Under the pieces are notes generated by a model, which saw only the letters and a program-made list of their open reading frames with translations, searched no databases and was not told the origin of the DNA. From Catonia carolina (lineage: Eukaryota > Arthropoda > Insecta > Hemiptera > Achilidae), in assembly GCA_035578175.1 (NCBI GenBank), contig JAQMRL010000006.1, forward strand, positions 64,712,001 through 64,776,000: a stretch of DNA of 64,000 bases, read 5' to 3'. Numbering within the stretch: the stretch's first letter is position 1; each line of letters begins with the position of its first letter. Shown here one piece after another: positions 22,217-34,605 of the stretch. Both the position numbers and the translations under genes were made by a program.

Positions 22217-23438
22217 GTATAAAATTACGGATTAAAGGCTATTACCTTTATGCAGGAAATAGTGTTAACATGTATTTGGAATTTGAAATTTATAATAGTT
22301 ATTCCTTAACAATAAAATGAGATGATGCATGGTTTTCTGTTTACTGTTTTTTCCTATTACAGTTAATAATTTTCCTTGGTGTGATTGTGCTTAAAATTTC
22401 ATTTACATATAGTAGAAAATACGAAACCCGAGCTAACTTACGTTGAGCTATCGTGGTATATATTAAGTATGGGCTTGTGTTTAATAAGAAAGATTAAGAA
22501 TACTGAGGAATGGTCAAGGAAAACGTCGTCCGATTTAAATCAGTATCGAAGAAAATGTGCTAGATAAAATTACATTTCATTTAAAGTATGTCTTTGATCT
22601 GTTAAATTATTTAAAGGCAAGCTAGAGATTGTTATATCATTTTGAGTTTGAAGGTCAATGGAGTTAAGCACAATACAGACGGATTTAATTTTCCATGTTC
22701 TACAAGTAGAATTATCTCTTTTCTATATAAGCACACGAACACATTAAAAAGACAGTACGTACAGACAAGCCTGCATAACACCGAGATGTACAACGTCATA
22801 GCATCCCCTACGCTGCCATGAACAAAAACATATATCGCAACTCGATGTACCCTTCCGCACACCGCTTTTCGTCCTCTACCACACTCTCTCACTCTATTTC
22901 CAACAATTATTGAAAAAAAGCAATACACCACAGAACACACACACACATATGCGCGAATATGTTGCACTTATGCATTCCTTTTGTAATTGTTATACATTTT
23001 TCGCGAAATGTGTTAGTAGCAGGGCAGAGACAATGTTTTCAGAAACGCTGGCAACTGCAGTCACAACATATTATTACTCCTTTCTTTCCCCTAGTTTGTA
23101 ACGGTTATTCAGCCCAGTTGTTACACGGGCGTAGCTGTATCTATTAATACGAACATAACCAGCAACGGTTGCTGATGTATAATGGTTACACGTTTTGATT
23201 TTCTGATCTTTTATTGTGTGACGTAACCGAACTTTACTTTTACTTATCTGTATACGCGGCACGCTGGAAGACCAGAGGTGAGTTTGAGCTGTTAGTAATC
23301 ATGGACATAGAAGCATACAATGATATGACGCACACTCGATTAGAAGTATCTCGTTGCGAGCGAGAGTCAGTTTTTCACATGCAATAGACATAATAGCAAA
23401 GGCTTTCAACTGTAACAATTTTTTATTACTTAGTTTGC
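22217..23438. other. Unassigned sequence
   Basis: No gene recognised. The stretch 22650-23280 is less AT-rich than its surroundings, with open frames on both strands (22632-22967 minus, 111 codons) but no motif I can name. Confidence 0.4.
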
Positions 23439-23442
23439 TTAA

Positions 23443-24182
23443 GGGGAGATGGCACGATGGTTTTAACTCAAAATTGAGACTTTTGGTTTTTTGTTTTTCA
23501 ATAGTTTAGGCCTAGATCTACCAGAAAAAACATAAAAATTACGTCAAAAAAAATCTTTTTGTTTTGAAAAATTAAGTTTTTGTCAAGTTTATACAGAAAA
23601 ATTATCATTTTACCAAGAACGAATATTTTTCACAATTTTATACTGCTCGTTTAAGTGCAACGAGAATTTTATTTTTTTAAATATCTGCATCACTGTTTTT
23701 GAATTCTCAGCTGCTGTTTCAGTTTCCTAAACAACTGTTGATGGGAAATTTACTTGTTTTTGCACATTTTGTTTTCGGTTTGTGCCTTCTTGTTTGTTGC
23801 ATTTTCCCGTAAATTTAGATTTTTAACACTAGGTACATTTTTCTCAGAAACCAATACTCAATTACCAATTATCAATTACTCAATTTTTACCAGTTAATTA
23901 TCTTGTATACCGACATTTTAATGACTTCCTCAGGTGCTCAAAAAATTAGTAATACGCAAAAAACGTAGAAAACAATTTGTAAACATTTTATGTTATTCGT
24001 AATGTTTTTAAAAAAATGGTATTGTCCAAAGATTAAATTGAAAAAAAATGTCAATAGCTCGAGAAGAAATCCGACACCTATGGTGTGTAAGGTTTTATTT
24101 CCCTATCTTTTACCAATCCTATAAAAAATGTATCTAAAAATAGAAAATTTAAAATTGGCGGGATACAAAGCACAGTCTCCCC
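23443..24182. mobile_element. TTAA-flanked MITE, 740 bp
   Basis: Terminal inverted repeats GGGGAGAtGGCACGA and, from the right end, GGGGAGACTGTGCTT. Exact TTAA sits on both sides (23439-23442 and 24183-24186). A TTAA duplication is the hallmark of piggyBac-superfamily transposition. The interior is AT-rich without transposase, hence a non-autonomous element. It resembles the element at 44498-45233 in target and size, but their interiors do not match. Confidence 0.75.
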
Positions 24183-24229
24183 TTAAAATCGCACAAACAA
24201 CTTGATGATTAACGATTTCTGTAGGTTTC

Positions 24230-24356
24230 GGTACTGTAACGGTGGGTGCTTTTAATTAATTAAAATTAACAGACCCTAGTCGGGAATCGAACCGGGGACC
24301 CCTACCGCTTTGTAGGCTAGTGCGCTAGTCACTGCGCCACAGAGGCGGCCTGTTAA
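24230..24356 (-). mobile_element. Family S2 tRNA-derived SINE
   Basis: Reverse-complemented head GCCTCTGTGGCGCAGTGACT continuing AGCGC, then B box CGGTTCGATTCCCGAC. The body contains CGGTGGGTGC as in 11800-11938. This is the best-preserved tRNA-like head in the window. The anticodon region is not credible and related copies are dispersed, so I call it a SINE. Confidence 0.7.
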
Positions 24357-25739
24357 CAAACTTGTCTATATAGATATAGTAATCGTATTATAGTAATACC
24401 ATAAAGTTTTGGTCTAGTGATATTTACAAGTAAATTCTGGCGGTGTATCTTCCGGCGCCAAATGATTAATCGTGCTTTTATGCCGCCTGTAATTGCTATG
24501 GCACATCATCACTCATATTTTCCCATCCCTTAATTCTCTCTTCCTCTCTCTTCTATCACAGTACAACCTCCCCCTCTTCTCATACGTACTCATTTGCTCT
24601 CTCTTTCTATATCCACGTTAAACACTTAATATCAACAACCTAACTAACAAACACCTCCCACTCTAACACCTCCTCCATACAAAATATTCTACCCCTCCAC
24701 CCTCATACAGTTTTCCACTAAAACATCGAGACAATTAACAAAATGCCTGAAATGAAACTCTATTAATATTGTCAAAGTTGTTTGTTTTTGTTTTGTACAA
24801 AAATATTTCATAAAATATACAAAGAACAGAAATATTTTTATATGTTTTTTGCAACTCCTGGTAAAGCATTAAATTTTTTTAATATAATTTCCTTCCATGT
24901 TAATTTATTATCACATTGTTTTATTTTGTTGTTTTTCATAGCAATTTATTTAATTGTCGAGTTATCGATTACTGTTTTTAAGATAGTTTTCGAAACTTCT
25001 ACAGTCGACATAAATTGTTTCCTTTCAAATAAATATTTTTGTCAAGTGTATACACGAGACTATAAAAAGGAAGTACACTATAAAAGATATGTCAAGATTA
25101 CAGGTATTGACATGTTTGTTTTAAAACACTGTGTTATTATTAAGATTGTTATTGACATTCCTTTAATTCAAACGCGAATTTTCTTTATGAGAACCTGAAC
25201 TACCAAAATCTTGATATCCATTCATATCGTTGCTTTAAGTTTTTTAACCATTTTTGACAACTTACTTTACAAAATGTACGGCGGACCAGAATTGGAGAGA
25301 CAGTTGGAATTCAACGAGTTATAAAAAATACAGTAAACCCTATATACAGTCAACTGCGAAAGTTCCGTTGCCGAAACGTTTGTGGTACCGAATTCACGAA
25401 AGGTAAACAATTATTTTAACGGAAAATGTTAAAATAGGGAATAAATACAATGTAGGCTTACATATTTTTATAATTTAAACATTAAAATACCGCCGATTTA
25501 TTACTTTAACAATTTTATTAGTAATTTTAATACGATCCATGTCAAAACTATGTACTATAAATTACTTGCAAGACAAAAAATTACATACTACTATTCTTCC
25601 AATCGTTCAACTTTTGTTATTATAAAACGCGATGTTAGAGAGCCTATATAATATAATTTAAAATACGGAAATTGGAAAATTTTTTAATAGTTTTGGATTT
25701 ATTTAATGAAATATAAGTCAACTAAAGTAAGGTATTACA
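24357..25739. other. AT-rich sequence, one long but unconvincing frame
   Basis: A 138-codon open frame (24782-25198, plus strand, non-ATG start) is rich in Phe, Ile, Tyr and Lys as expected of AT-rich noise; I do not call it a gene. A CT-rich stretch lies at 24500-24720. CAGTCAACTGCGAAAGTTCC at 25357 resembles a transposon end, but no partner was found. Confidence 0.4.
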
Positions 25740-26578
25740 TTTAAGCCTAGGTTCGTTTGGTATGTGGATATGATAAAATAAAAAACACTTCCTTAAATTT
25801 GTAACAATTATTTAGTGACACGATTAAGAATTACAAGTAATTATTAAGTTTAGACTACTAACAAATTACAATTCAATTACTTCAATTAACTGAATTACAA
25901 AAATTAAAGCTAACAATAAACGTGACTTTTCAAGTAATATACTGTCCACAACCTCTTGCTACCACCTGTACGCATACGCACTATTAATTAAAAAAATTTG
26001 ATGAAAAATATATAGAAAATCTTCAATTATTGTCGCTAACCTGAGCTTTGTAGAAAAAAATACCTGAAATGAAACTTAAAAAATAGGTTTCTTTTTGATC
26101 TACAACTTTGAGCAAATCCTTTTTTGCTCTAGAATTTATATTAGGGTCGCTATCTTAAAAAAAACACTTTCTACGAAAGCCTAACCAAGAATTTCAGCAG
26201 ACATGGTGTTTACTTATCTTGTAGAGCATAAAAATTTAAATGAACCGATTTTTAAATAAAATCACAAAATTTTTTAAAAAATCGCACGAATGAACTAACT
26301 TCCGGTTGACCGATTTTAATGAAAATGTTCTGTGGAGTCCCATAATGGTAGGACCTAACTTACGTTCCGAATTTCAACTCTGTACTATATTCCGTTCTTG
26401 AGATATTTTTTGTCACACACAAACCAATCTCTAAAAACATGTTTCTTATGTTTAGAGGCGTTACAACTTGCATATCCAGTGGTAACTGGATTACGAAAAA
26501 TCGAAATGAAAAGAATACTTTTCTTCCCTATATATTCTTATAGAATTATAGAAAGAAAAAAATGGTTAAGAAGATTGT
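25740..26578 (+). repeat. Family A copy A4
   Basis: Begins with a 5' segment shared only with A7 (AAGCCTAGGTTCGTTTGGTA against AAGCTTAGGTTCGTTCGATA). Degenerate monomers follow, then ACTTCCGGTTGACCGATTTT and the tail to ATATATTCTTATAG. Similarity to A2 is patchy. Confidence 0.65.
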
Positions 26579-28431
26579 GAATGGTGCGCGCGCATGTTAA
26601 TCAACGTCAATTTCAAGCTGTCAATTGGTAGTCAACCAGGCAATAAGGCTTTGTACAAGAGAACATAAAAAATGTAGTAGTTTAAAGAAAGTGAAGATAA
26701 TATCGGATAATTTAAAATAAAAACTGATAAGGTTTTATTATTTTACACATCGATGTTGTAAAATATTTAATAATTCTTTATCGAGTTGAATAAAAACAAT
26801 CTTTTAATAAAAAAAAATGTAAAAACGGGTGGTAAAGTTTAATACATATTTAACACGTAGTTATAAAAAAGACAATGGTTATCTTAAAAACAATAGTGAA
26901 AGTAAAAAAAAAGAAAAAAGTTAAGAAAATACGGAGGAAAATAAAGGTTGTGAATTTTCTTCTTCGTGAAAAGAATATAGGGAAAGATAAGGAAAACAAT
27001 TTCTTCTTTATAAGGTGAGAACGGTGTTCTAACAAAAGGAACGTTAACGCTTTATAGAATCGAATGGGGGTCGCCTTGACAATTACGGCGTAATTAAAAT
27101 CGTCCGTGTGGAAAGTTTAAATCATGCAAGGATAAGATATTAGGGTTTACGTTCCAAATTTACCATCGAACGATTACCATCTCTGTTTTCTTATTAGTAA
27201 CTAGATATGGCCCAACCAAAGAAAATGGGCTTGCTTATTCGTGAAATTATTTTACGAATATATACACGAATATATATATTTACAAATATATTATTAAATA
27301 ATTTTCAATAAATAGTTTAAGGTTAACTTGAAAAAGTAAAAACACTTTAACACGTTAACTTGAAAAATATTGATATATGAGTTTTATAAAATGTTTTTCC
27401 CATTTTTATCGTTAAAAATATTGTAAGAATAAATAATACAAAATATACACGAAATGTGAAAAAAAATGTTGAGGGGGTGAATAACAGAAAAGACCCAACA
27501 TTTCAATTATCACAATAATTTTATTATCCTAGTTCAATAAACTCCACACCTCATACAATTAACAATTTATTCCCTTAACTACTGTTAAAATATTACTGTA
27601 ATAATGTTTAAGTACTTTTGATTACAAGCGAATTTTCAAAGTTGTATTTCAATTTTGATACAATATGAAAACTTAATTTTCCTTTAAGTTGTTATAAAAC
27701 TGGTCGGATCGTTTAATTTGGTGCTTTTGGACAGAGTTGCGGTGACAAGGTTATATTTTTATGTGTGCGAGCGAGGTGGTTATAGCTTAGTAATCGCAGC
27801 AGTAATAATAATACAACTAAACGTAATAGGACTGAAGGCGACAAATAGATTTTCCCAGTTCGTAAAACCACCCTACTACGCCTGACGCCGCTTTATTTAC
27901 CACCAAGTCGTGGTTACAGTTTTCCTTTAACTACATCTCTAAATTTAATGACGTATAGAACCTCTTAACAAACTGACAAAACAACATTTTCTTACGGTTG
28001 TTTGTATAAACAAGCACATATTATTCTCTGTCAAATTCTCTTACTGAAATTATCCCCCAATTTTTGAATAGTCCTATAACCTCTTATACAAAATTAGATG
28101 GGTGTCAACAAAGCGCTATTTGTTTTTATCTTAAAAAATCAAGAATAAGTAAGTTTCACAAAAAACCAAAATAGGAAAAGTTTTTCATTTTCAAAAACAA
28201 TTTTGTTTTTGCTCAAATAATCTTACAACTGCGGAATTGAAAAATCAGCCGAATTTAACACTACGATTCTTTTAAGATTTCAACCAAAAACATAAGAACT
28301 ATCATTAAAGCTCAATAGTGCTTAGGCCTATATCAAACCAATTATTATCAACCATAATGAAATACCGATACCAACAGTGAAAAAATGCTTACAATTAGTC
28401 TAAACAACATCAAACCATACTAGTTATAATT
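26579..28431. other. AT-rich sequence, no feature recognised
   Basis: About 1.85 kb without recognisable repeat or coding structure. A purine-rich run occurs at 26880-27000. Confidence 0.45.
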
Positions 28432-28562
28432 TAATTGGCTGACCATGTGATGTGATGTGAAGAAACAGAACTGTTTATTTACTTATTTTATTTTTATTTA
28501 TTTTAGCCGTGCAACTAACAGATTGAGTGTAATAATTTGGCACTCCACCTGTTTGTTATGGG
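28432..28562 (-). mobile_element. Family B retroposon copy B2, 5' fragment
   Basis: Only the 5' end of family B is present, in reverse orientation: ATTGGCTGACCATGTGATG, GAAACAGAACTGTTT, CAGATTGAGTG and CACTCCACCTGTTTGTTATG. A GTGAT repeat and a TTTA-rich stretch have expanded within it. No reading frame survives. Confidence 0.65.
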
Positions 28563-29814
28563 TCTTTTAAGGGCTAACTCCTAGGCATAACGAGAAGATT
28601 TCTTTAAGGCAGTTATAACCACTAAGGCTTGCAATATATAATAGAAACAACGTTATTTTAATCAATTTGAATATTTTTGAAGCTTTTGTGTGAACTAGAG
28701 CAGTAATTGTATTAGCTTCTTTTTCATGTTTTAATTTCAGTTCTACTCTATCAATCTTTGCCAAGTAAAGAATATGTTACAAAGTGGGTTAGGTTTTCGA
28801 AAAATTTCTCACAGTGATTCGGTGGCTGATTTTTACATGTAATTACTATTAAACTGTTTATTATTAAGTTCCGGAAAATAATAAAGAGGTTTGACCATAA
28901 TTTTGTCAGGTCATCTAAAACTAAATTTTAATAGTTTTCTTTAGTTTAGACTAATATTACGGTCTGTTAAATATTTGAGATCTCATTGGCTGATGGTTCA
29001 GTGAATCGAATCCAATATTGGGAAATAGTTTTGGTTTTTTGCAACAGTAGATTTGATGATGACATTATTATCTATTGATTTATTTTGTATAGTTCGTTGC
29101 TTATATTATACTGTAATAGATGAACAATCAGGTTACATTTTATTGATCTTGAAATTTTGTGGCAACACACAGTTACTTCAAATAACTGATTTTCATTACA
29201 ATGTTTTTCAGAATTAATTAAAAATTGTCTTATGAAAGTCATATTCTATAAAATTTATCTAAACGATATGAAAACAAAATAATAGATATTCTGTGAATTT
29301 CCCATAAATCACTGAAAAACCTCTAATAAAATCTACTCATAACTTTGCAGACCATAAAAATTTCAATAGTACAGTTTAACAACCGCAAAGAGATCACAAC
29401 AAACTGGTGCTACAGAAATATGTAAAAAAACATTTCGGATGGAAAATTCTGAAACTCCATCACTTATATTAAATCATTGAAATTATAGACACCAATGAAG
29501 AAAAGGAATTAGAATATTTAGTACATGTAATGAGAAGTCAGATAAATGGACTGTGGCAGAATATAATGATGAGCAATTCTTGCTCAGCAGAACATGTTGA
29601 GTAATCAGAGTCTAACACTCTACACCATACGGTAAAAAAGGGAAAACCGAAGTGTGATAAAATATAGATCTACCGGTCGAAGTCTTCCTCAAAATGTGTA
29701 TTAAGCTATGAAATCTTCGCTAATGATACGAATAAAGGGGAAACGAATAAAGGGAAATGATTAGCATTTACTAATTATTACTAATTTTAAATCAAAGATT
29801 GTAGATTTTACTAT
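28563..29814. other. No feature recognised
   Basis: AT-rich; short frames only. Confidence 0.45.
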
Positions 29815-30720
29815 ACTTTTTTTTACTTTCTCTTGCCTATATGAAAATAGAGAAAAAAAAGTATAGTTTTCATGTACGGTATATTTTTCTAAATCGAATT
29901 TTCATCGGATCAACACGTTATCAGACCCCCTGAACCACAAAAAACATGTTTTTAGCGATTGGTCTGTGTGTGTGTGAACAGAATATCTCAGAAACGGACA
30001 TCATACGATGTTGAAACTTGAAACTTACTAAAGCTAGGTGCCCGTAGAAGACTTAACACGAACATTTTCATCGAAATCGGTCAACAGGAGTTCATTCGTG
30101 TACGATTTTTTTTAAATCACCTCATTTACTACATTTTTTATGCTCTACATGATACAATAGGCGTCATGTCTGCTGAAATTCTTAGGGAGGCTCTGCTCTC
30201 GTAGATCTTTTTTTAAGACGTCGGCCTTAGTATGCATTTTACGACAAAAGTGTAGGCCTACGTAATCAAATTTTAGGAAAATAAAGATTTGCAACTTTTA
30301 TTTAGAGCATTTTTCTCAACAGAGCCAAGATTACCGTGAAGGAGTAATTTTACGTATTTTTAAGCCAAACTGAGGTTGATTTTAATTGTGCATCATTCAT
30401 CCATGATTAAAGTAAGGTTATGTTTTTTGAGGTTAGTTTTTTGTTTAATTGTTTTATTACTAATGTTAGATTATATAGTTAATTATTTGCATTGGCAAGA
30501 GAAAGTTGTGCGAGTTTTTCACACCAGATTTTTTTCGACAGATGTTAGTTTAGCGTGAAATAATGATATTCCGTATTTTTAAGTTCTACAGAGGTTGATT
30601 TTCATTTGCGTCATTCACTTATGACTAAACATTGAATTATATTGTTCATTAACTTACATTGGTAAAAGAAAATCGTGTTAATGTTTCACACCAGATTTTT
30701 TTTAATTTTAGCCGGTCACT
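29815..30720 (-). repeat. Family A copy A5
   Basis: Reverse-oriented family A: TACTTTCTCTTGCCTATATG, CAGACCCCCTGAACCACAAA, ATGTTTTTAGCGATTGGTC with a short TG run, ACGAACATTTTCATCGAAAT, then monomer pieces to about 30720. Its far end repeats CATTGGYAAGAGAAARTYGTG and TTCACACCAGATTTTTT twice (30490 and 30660). Confidence 0.7.
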
Positions 30721-32090
30721 TATTACACATTTTGCAGTATACTTGTAAAAAATTACTGTACACAGAAGTAGCATCGAAAAGAATGTTACAGATATTTTTA
30801 TTAAAAGGCACGGTTAAAAATAAAGATCATTTACATACCTTTACCTTTAATTTTTTTTGAACAATATGAAATGATATGTAAAAGAACATAAACGAAAAAT
30901 GCGGTTACAAGAACGAACAACACAAACGAACGAGCTTACGTTCCACAAAAGAAGGAAGCCTAAATAAAGATCCGTTTTTCTGTGCGAGAAAACATTAAAG
31001 GAAATGTGCTGTTATAAATAATGTACAATTCCCAAAAGATTAAAGTCCAGCCTTAAAAGTAAACCCTTACATCCTTTCTAGTGACCACCATACCATAGCT
31101 TCTGCTTAACAACATTGCAAACAAACACCGACATCAATTTTACAAAAAAAAGGGTAAAATACAAACAAACAAGTACTAAACAAAATACAATTAGCTAAAA
31201 ACCTTTTAAATACTTATGTTTTTATAAATCACGTATGAAAACAAACCGCTTCGTCAAGTCAGACAGCATTAACGCGGAGTAGTACTGAGCCGAAGGTTTA
31301 AATTTCGATTACGGTTAAGTTCACAACAAAATATTATTTTCAGGACAAAATTTTTTGTTTTCAGGATAAAAATTAAACAAACAATATTATAAGTAATTTT
31401 TAGATAAAATAAAATAATAATAATAATTCACAGATAAAATAAAATAAAATTAATAGATAAAAGTTTTTATTTTCAGGGCAAAAATATCGTTGTTCACGAA
31501 AATGCCATTGGTTCTCAAAGTGTGAGGGGCGATGAAGGGTTTGGGGGGGGGGGGGCAAAGCTTAGTTTAAAAAAATAAATGAATTTTTGTGTAGACCAAA
31601 TAAATGAAGTGAAATATTCTTTATTTTTCTAACTTTGGAAGAATTTTTTAATAATTTGGAATTGGTCGTTATAAAGTTGCATTAGTAGTCTAAATTTTTG
31701 AGTTATATTTAACAATATGTAAGCTAATTATTAAAAATGCATGTTCTTATCTATTTGTAATTATGTTTTTTATTATTTTAACTTTGAACCCATTGTCCAC
31801 GATAGGAATAGGCTTTAAACATGTAACTTAAATAAGAATTACCAGTAAAAGTGTTGTAAAAATAAATGAACACTTATATACGTACAAAGGGAGGCGCGGC
31901 TTACAGTTAAACCATATACAGAAACGGCTCGAAATTAAGTTTTAGACCATCGGGTGGCCTTAGTTTACAATAAGAACGCAATGTCAACAAGCTATTCAAA
32001 TATTTCAACTCATGAATGCTTGACAACCAAATGCTGCCTCTCAAAAAACCATAATAATTAATTCATGTTTCTTTTGTAACAATTTACAAA
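30721..32090. other. AT-rich sequence with a G13 run
   Basis: No gene. A run of 13 G at 31543-31555 is conspicuous in this composition. TTTTCAGG.CAAAA recurs at 31340, 31360 and 31473. Confidence 0.5.
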
Positions 32091-32092
32091 TA

Positions 32093-33315
32093 CAGTAAAA
32101 CCAACTCCAATTATTCGAAACTAGCTTAACCGCAACCCCCTAAACCGAAACGGATCCAAAACCACTCTTTAATACTCAATTCCAACAATGTGCACGGGCA
32201 CAGTACAACGTTAAAATAGATAGTTCCGTTAGTGTACAGAACAGTATTCAATGAAATCAATTACGAATATTAAGTTTCAACATTCTGAGAATTCTTATAC
32301 TGGTTCTTCACGTCCATGACGTGCTTCTTATAAAACCATAGTGTGATATTGCAGCAAAAAAAAAATGGTAACATCAAAAATCTCACACTTTGTTAAAAGG
32401 ACGGTAAAAATTTCAAAAATCATCATCATCATCAACTATACGGCTTAGGCTTTACCCAGCCTGTTCCGTTGCAATGGTAGTTGTTTTCTTCTTTTGTTGC
32501 TTTCTTTTGAAATTGTCATTTGTTAAAAGATTGTATATTTTAAAAGTATACTTTGTAATTTAGTAAAATTCATCATCGAAACCTGCGTCTATACATAAAT
32601 TATTGCTCCTAATTGGAAAGTTCGAGTCCATTCCGATCGATGCGTTCCTACAGTTGGTCCTTCCATCGCTTCCTCGGTCTCCCAATTCTTCTTCTTCCTC
32701 TCGCTCTATAGCGCCACAAAAACTTGGGTATCCTACTCTCCTCCATTCTCTCTACATGTTCCCTCCAACTGTTCCTATATTTCCTGATAATATCGCTAAT
32801 ATTCTCAACATGAAGTTGATTTCTTATTATCTCACTTCTAATCCAATCCCTGAGAGTGCAACCCGCAATACTTCTCAGAAAGCGCATCTCTGCTGCCTCG
32901 ATTCGAGGAAGTGATCAACGGCCTCGACGGCGGAAGAGGAAGAATTCCCAACGGCGAAGAGGGCGGAAGAGTCTAGGAGTTGGGTCTCCGAATTAACCCC
33001 AGGGCAGGGCTAGAGGCTCAAAGATGGCAGCCCCATCACTAGTCTTACCTCACAATCCGCCAGTAACGGATTTGGGGGAATATACTCTACTTTCAATGCA
33101 ATGGTAAGAAATTTCAAAAATATATGCGGTAAATATTAATAATTTCGTAATTTCGTTTAAACATTCTACTAATAAAGAGCCGTAAAAAATACTGTATAAT
33201 AATTTTTACTATTTTAAAAACCCTTAAAGTACTATGTTCCGTGCATTATCCGGAATTTGCGTGTCCGAAATAGAGTCCGCTCCCTACAACATTTCGTTTC
33301 AGTTGAGTTTTACTG
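32093..33315. mobile_element. TA-flanked pogo-like MITE, split by a LINE
   Basis: Ends CAGTAAAACCAACTCCAAT and, from the right, CAGTAAAACTCAACTGAAAC, flanked by TA at 32091-32092 and 33316-33317. The CAG start and internal TTATTCGA/CATTATCCGGAATT motifs resemble pogo/Tigger ends. Subtracting the LINE (32421-33102) and one target-site duplication leaves an element of about 520 bp. Termini beyond about 12 bp are imperfect. Confidence 0.65.
32421..33102 (-). mobile_element. LINE-derived insertion with (GAT)n tail
   Basis: Minus-strand element with tail (GAT)n at 32421-32435. It is bounded by a target-site duplication GGTAAAAATTTCAAAAAT (32403-32420) and GGTAAGAAATTTCAAAAAT (33103-33121). The reverse-transcriptase C-terminus at 32648-32905 reads IEAAEMRFLRSIAGCTLRDW, ending RARGRRRIGRPRKRWKDQ, a typical LINE tail. 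Upstream of it, 32910-33102 is GC-rich sequence not in frame with the polyprotein; it may be 5'-UTR joined by internal deletion. Confidence 0.8.
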
Positions 33316-33559
33316 TAATACTGTTTTAAATTTGTTTAATAAAATAAATTTTATCATATAACTTTCTGTTTGATTTGTTTTAGTTCGCGCCAGTCTGCTG
33401 AACACATTAAGGTGAATACAGACGGAAAAGGGGGTTATAAGAGAGCATTTTTACAAGTAACGTCCGATTCCAGTCCACCGCCAATCTGCAGCTTTGGTGT
33501 TATTCGTCAAATGGTGCAGGAAACCAGTTTTCGTCAAATAATGGAGGAAAATTGATTGT

Positions 33560-34090
33560 TTTACATTGAAAATGTCTGCGTATGCCTGTGAATAGGATTA
33601 TTCAGTCCAAAGAGAAATCTTTAACAAAATGACTTTTCCTCTGTCAATTGAGAAATGTTTGGATGCATGTGGCCGTTCTTCACGATGATTTTTTGAACAG
33701 AAAGCATTTATTAAAGCTAATCGTTACAAAATGAATCTCGGATAATTTCATAGTGCACTGAAAAACATATGTATAGTATTATTTTGCAATCCTTATGCAA
33801 ATCCGCATGTCACAAAAGCAATATTCTCACTTTTTAAAATCATACCCATGGGAGATTATGACCCATCCTTTGAACGTACCAAACTTTACGCCATCCGATT
33901 TTTATTTATTTGCGAAATTTAAGGAACCTTAGAGGAATGAATCTTGCCGACGACGTAGTACAAAAGAATTATCAAAACAGTTTTATGCAATTTGGACGTA
34001 TAGTTACATAGATGGATTTACTGGAAAAACTTGTGTACCGCTGGAAACAAAATGCTTTCATAATATTGACATTACATTAAAAAGTAAAAA
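33560..34090 (+). pseudogene. Mariner/Tc1-type transposase C-terminal relic
   Basis: Heavily decayed plus-strand frame. Recognisable stretches are NPYANPHVTKAIF (from an original DNARPH-type motif with the Asp lost), then WEIMTHPLNVPNFTPSDFYL continuing FAKFKEPLRGMNLADDV, and MDLLEKLVYRWKQNAF near the end. TPSDFYLF carries the third catalytic Asp of a DD34D-type enzyme. Several frames and stops are needed. No terminal repeats found. Confidence 0.65.
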
Positions 34091-34309
34091 TTTCAAACAA
34101 AAAATTGACAATAATATTTGAACATCCCTTGTAAATGAAAATATGCAACACTTGAACAGGAATCGAACATGGGAGCCCGGGTAAAGTTACACTATAATTA
34201 TTTTTCATTAAAAAGTTTTTGATACTTTGTTCTTTCAATACACAATGTACAGTGATTATTGCCTAACTATTACTTGTTTTTTTTATTCCTACTTTGTGTA
34301 CGTTGCAAT

Positions 34310-34605
34310 CTGTTCAATTCAGAACAATAAGCAACCCCATGACCTTATGAGATGAGGATGATGTGTATGACGTGTAAATGAGGTGTAGTCTTGTACAGAC
34401 CCAGGCCGACCATTCCTGAGAGAGTATAGTTAATTAAACCCCAACCATCAAAGTACACCGGTAACCACTGTCTAGTATTCAGATCCGTATACAAATAACT
34501 ACCTTTACTAGGATTTGAACCAGGAACCTTCGTCTCCGAAAATCAGCTGTTAAACAGCTGATATTGGCGACAACTTTTACCTCTACCAACCCGGTGGGTC
34601 TGACT
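34310..34605 (-). mobile_element. Family S1 tRNA-derived SINE
   Basis: Minus-strand copy. Head ACCGGGTTGGTAGAGGTAAA, an expanded region CAGCTGTTTAACAGCTG, B box GGTTCAAATCCTAG, and then the S1 body ending near GATTGCAACGTACACAAAG. The intact 3' end makes it the reference for placing the mariner inserted in the copy at 52458. Confidence 0.75.

Noticed and set aside
22632..22967. 111-codon minus frame (MQHIRAYVCVCSVVYCFF...)
   Set aside because: Cys/Val run derives from a CA/TG-rich stretch. No family recognised and no splice context.
24230..24356. Apparent tRNA gene with good A and B boxes
   Set aside because: Dispersed related copies share sequence beyond the tRNA part, and anticodon and acceptor stems are not credible. 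Called a SINE.
24782..25198. 138-codon open frame, plus strand
   Set aside because: No ATG at its start, and Phe/Ile/Lys/Tyr-rich composition as expected from AT-rich noise. No motif, no conserved copy.
25357..25420. CAGTCAACTGCGAAAGTTCC resembling the pogo-like end at 8798
   Set aside because: Only the first eight bases match and no complementary end exists downstream within the expected distance.
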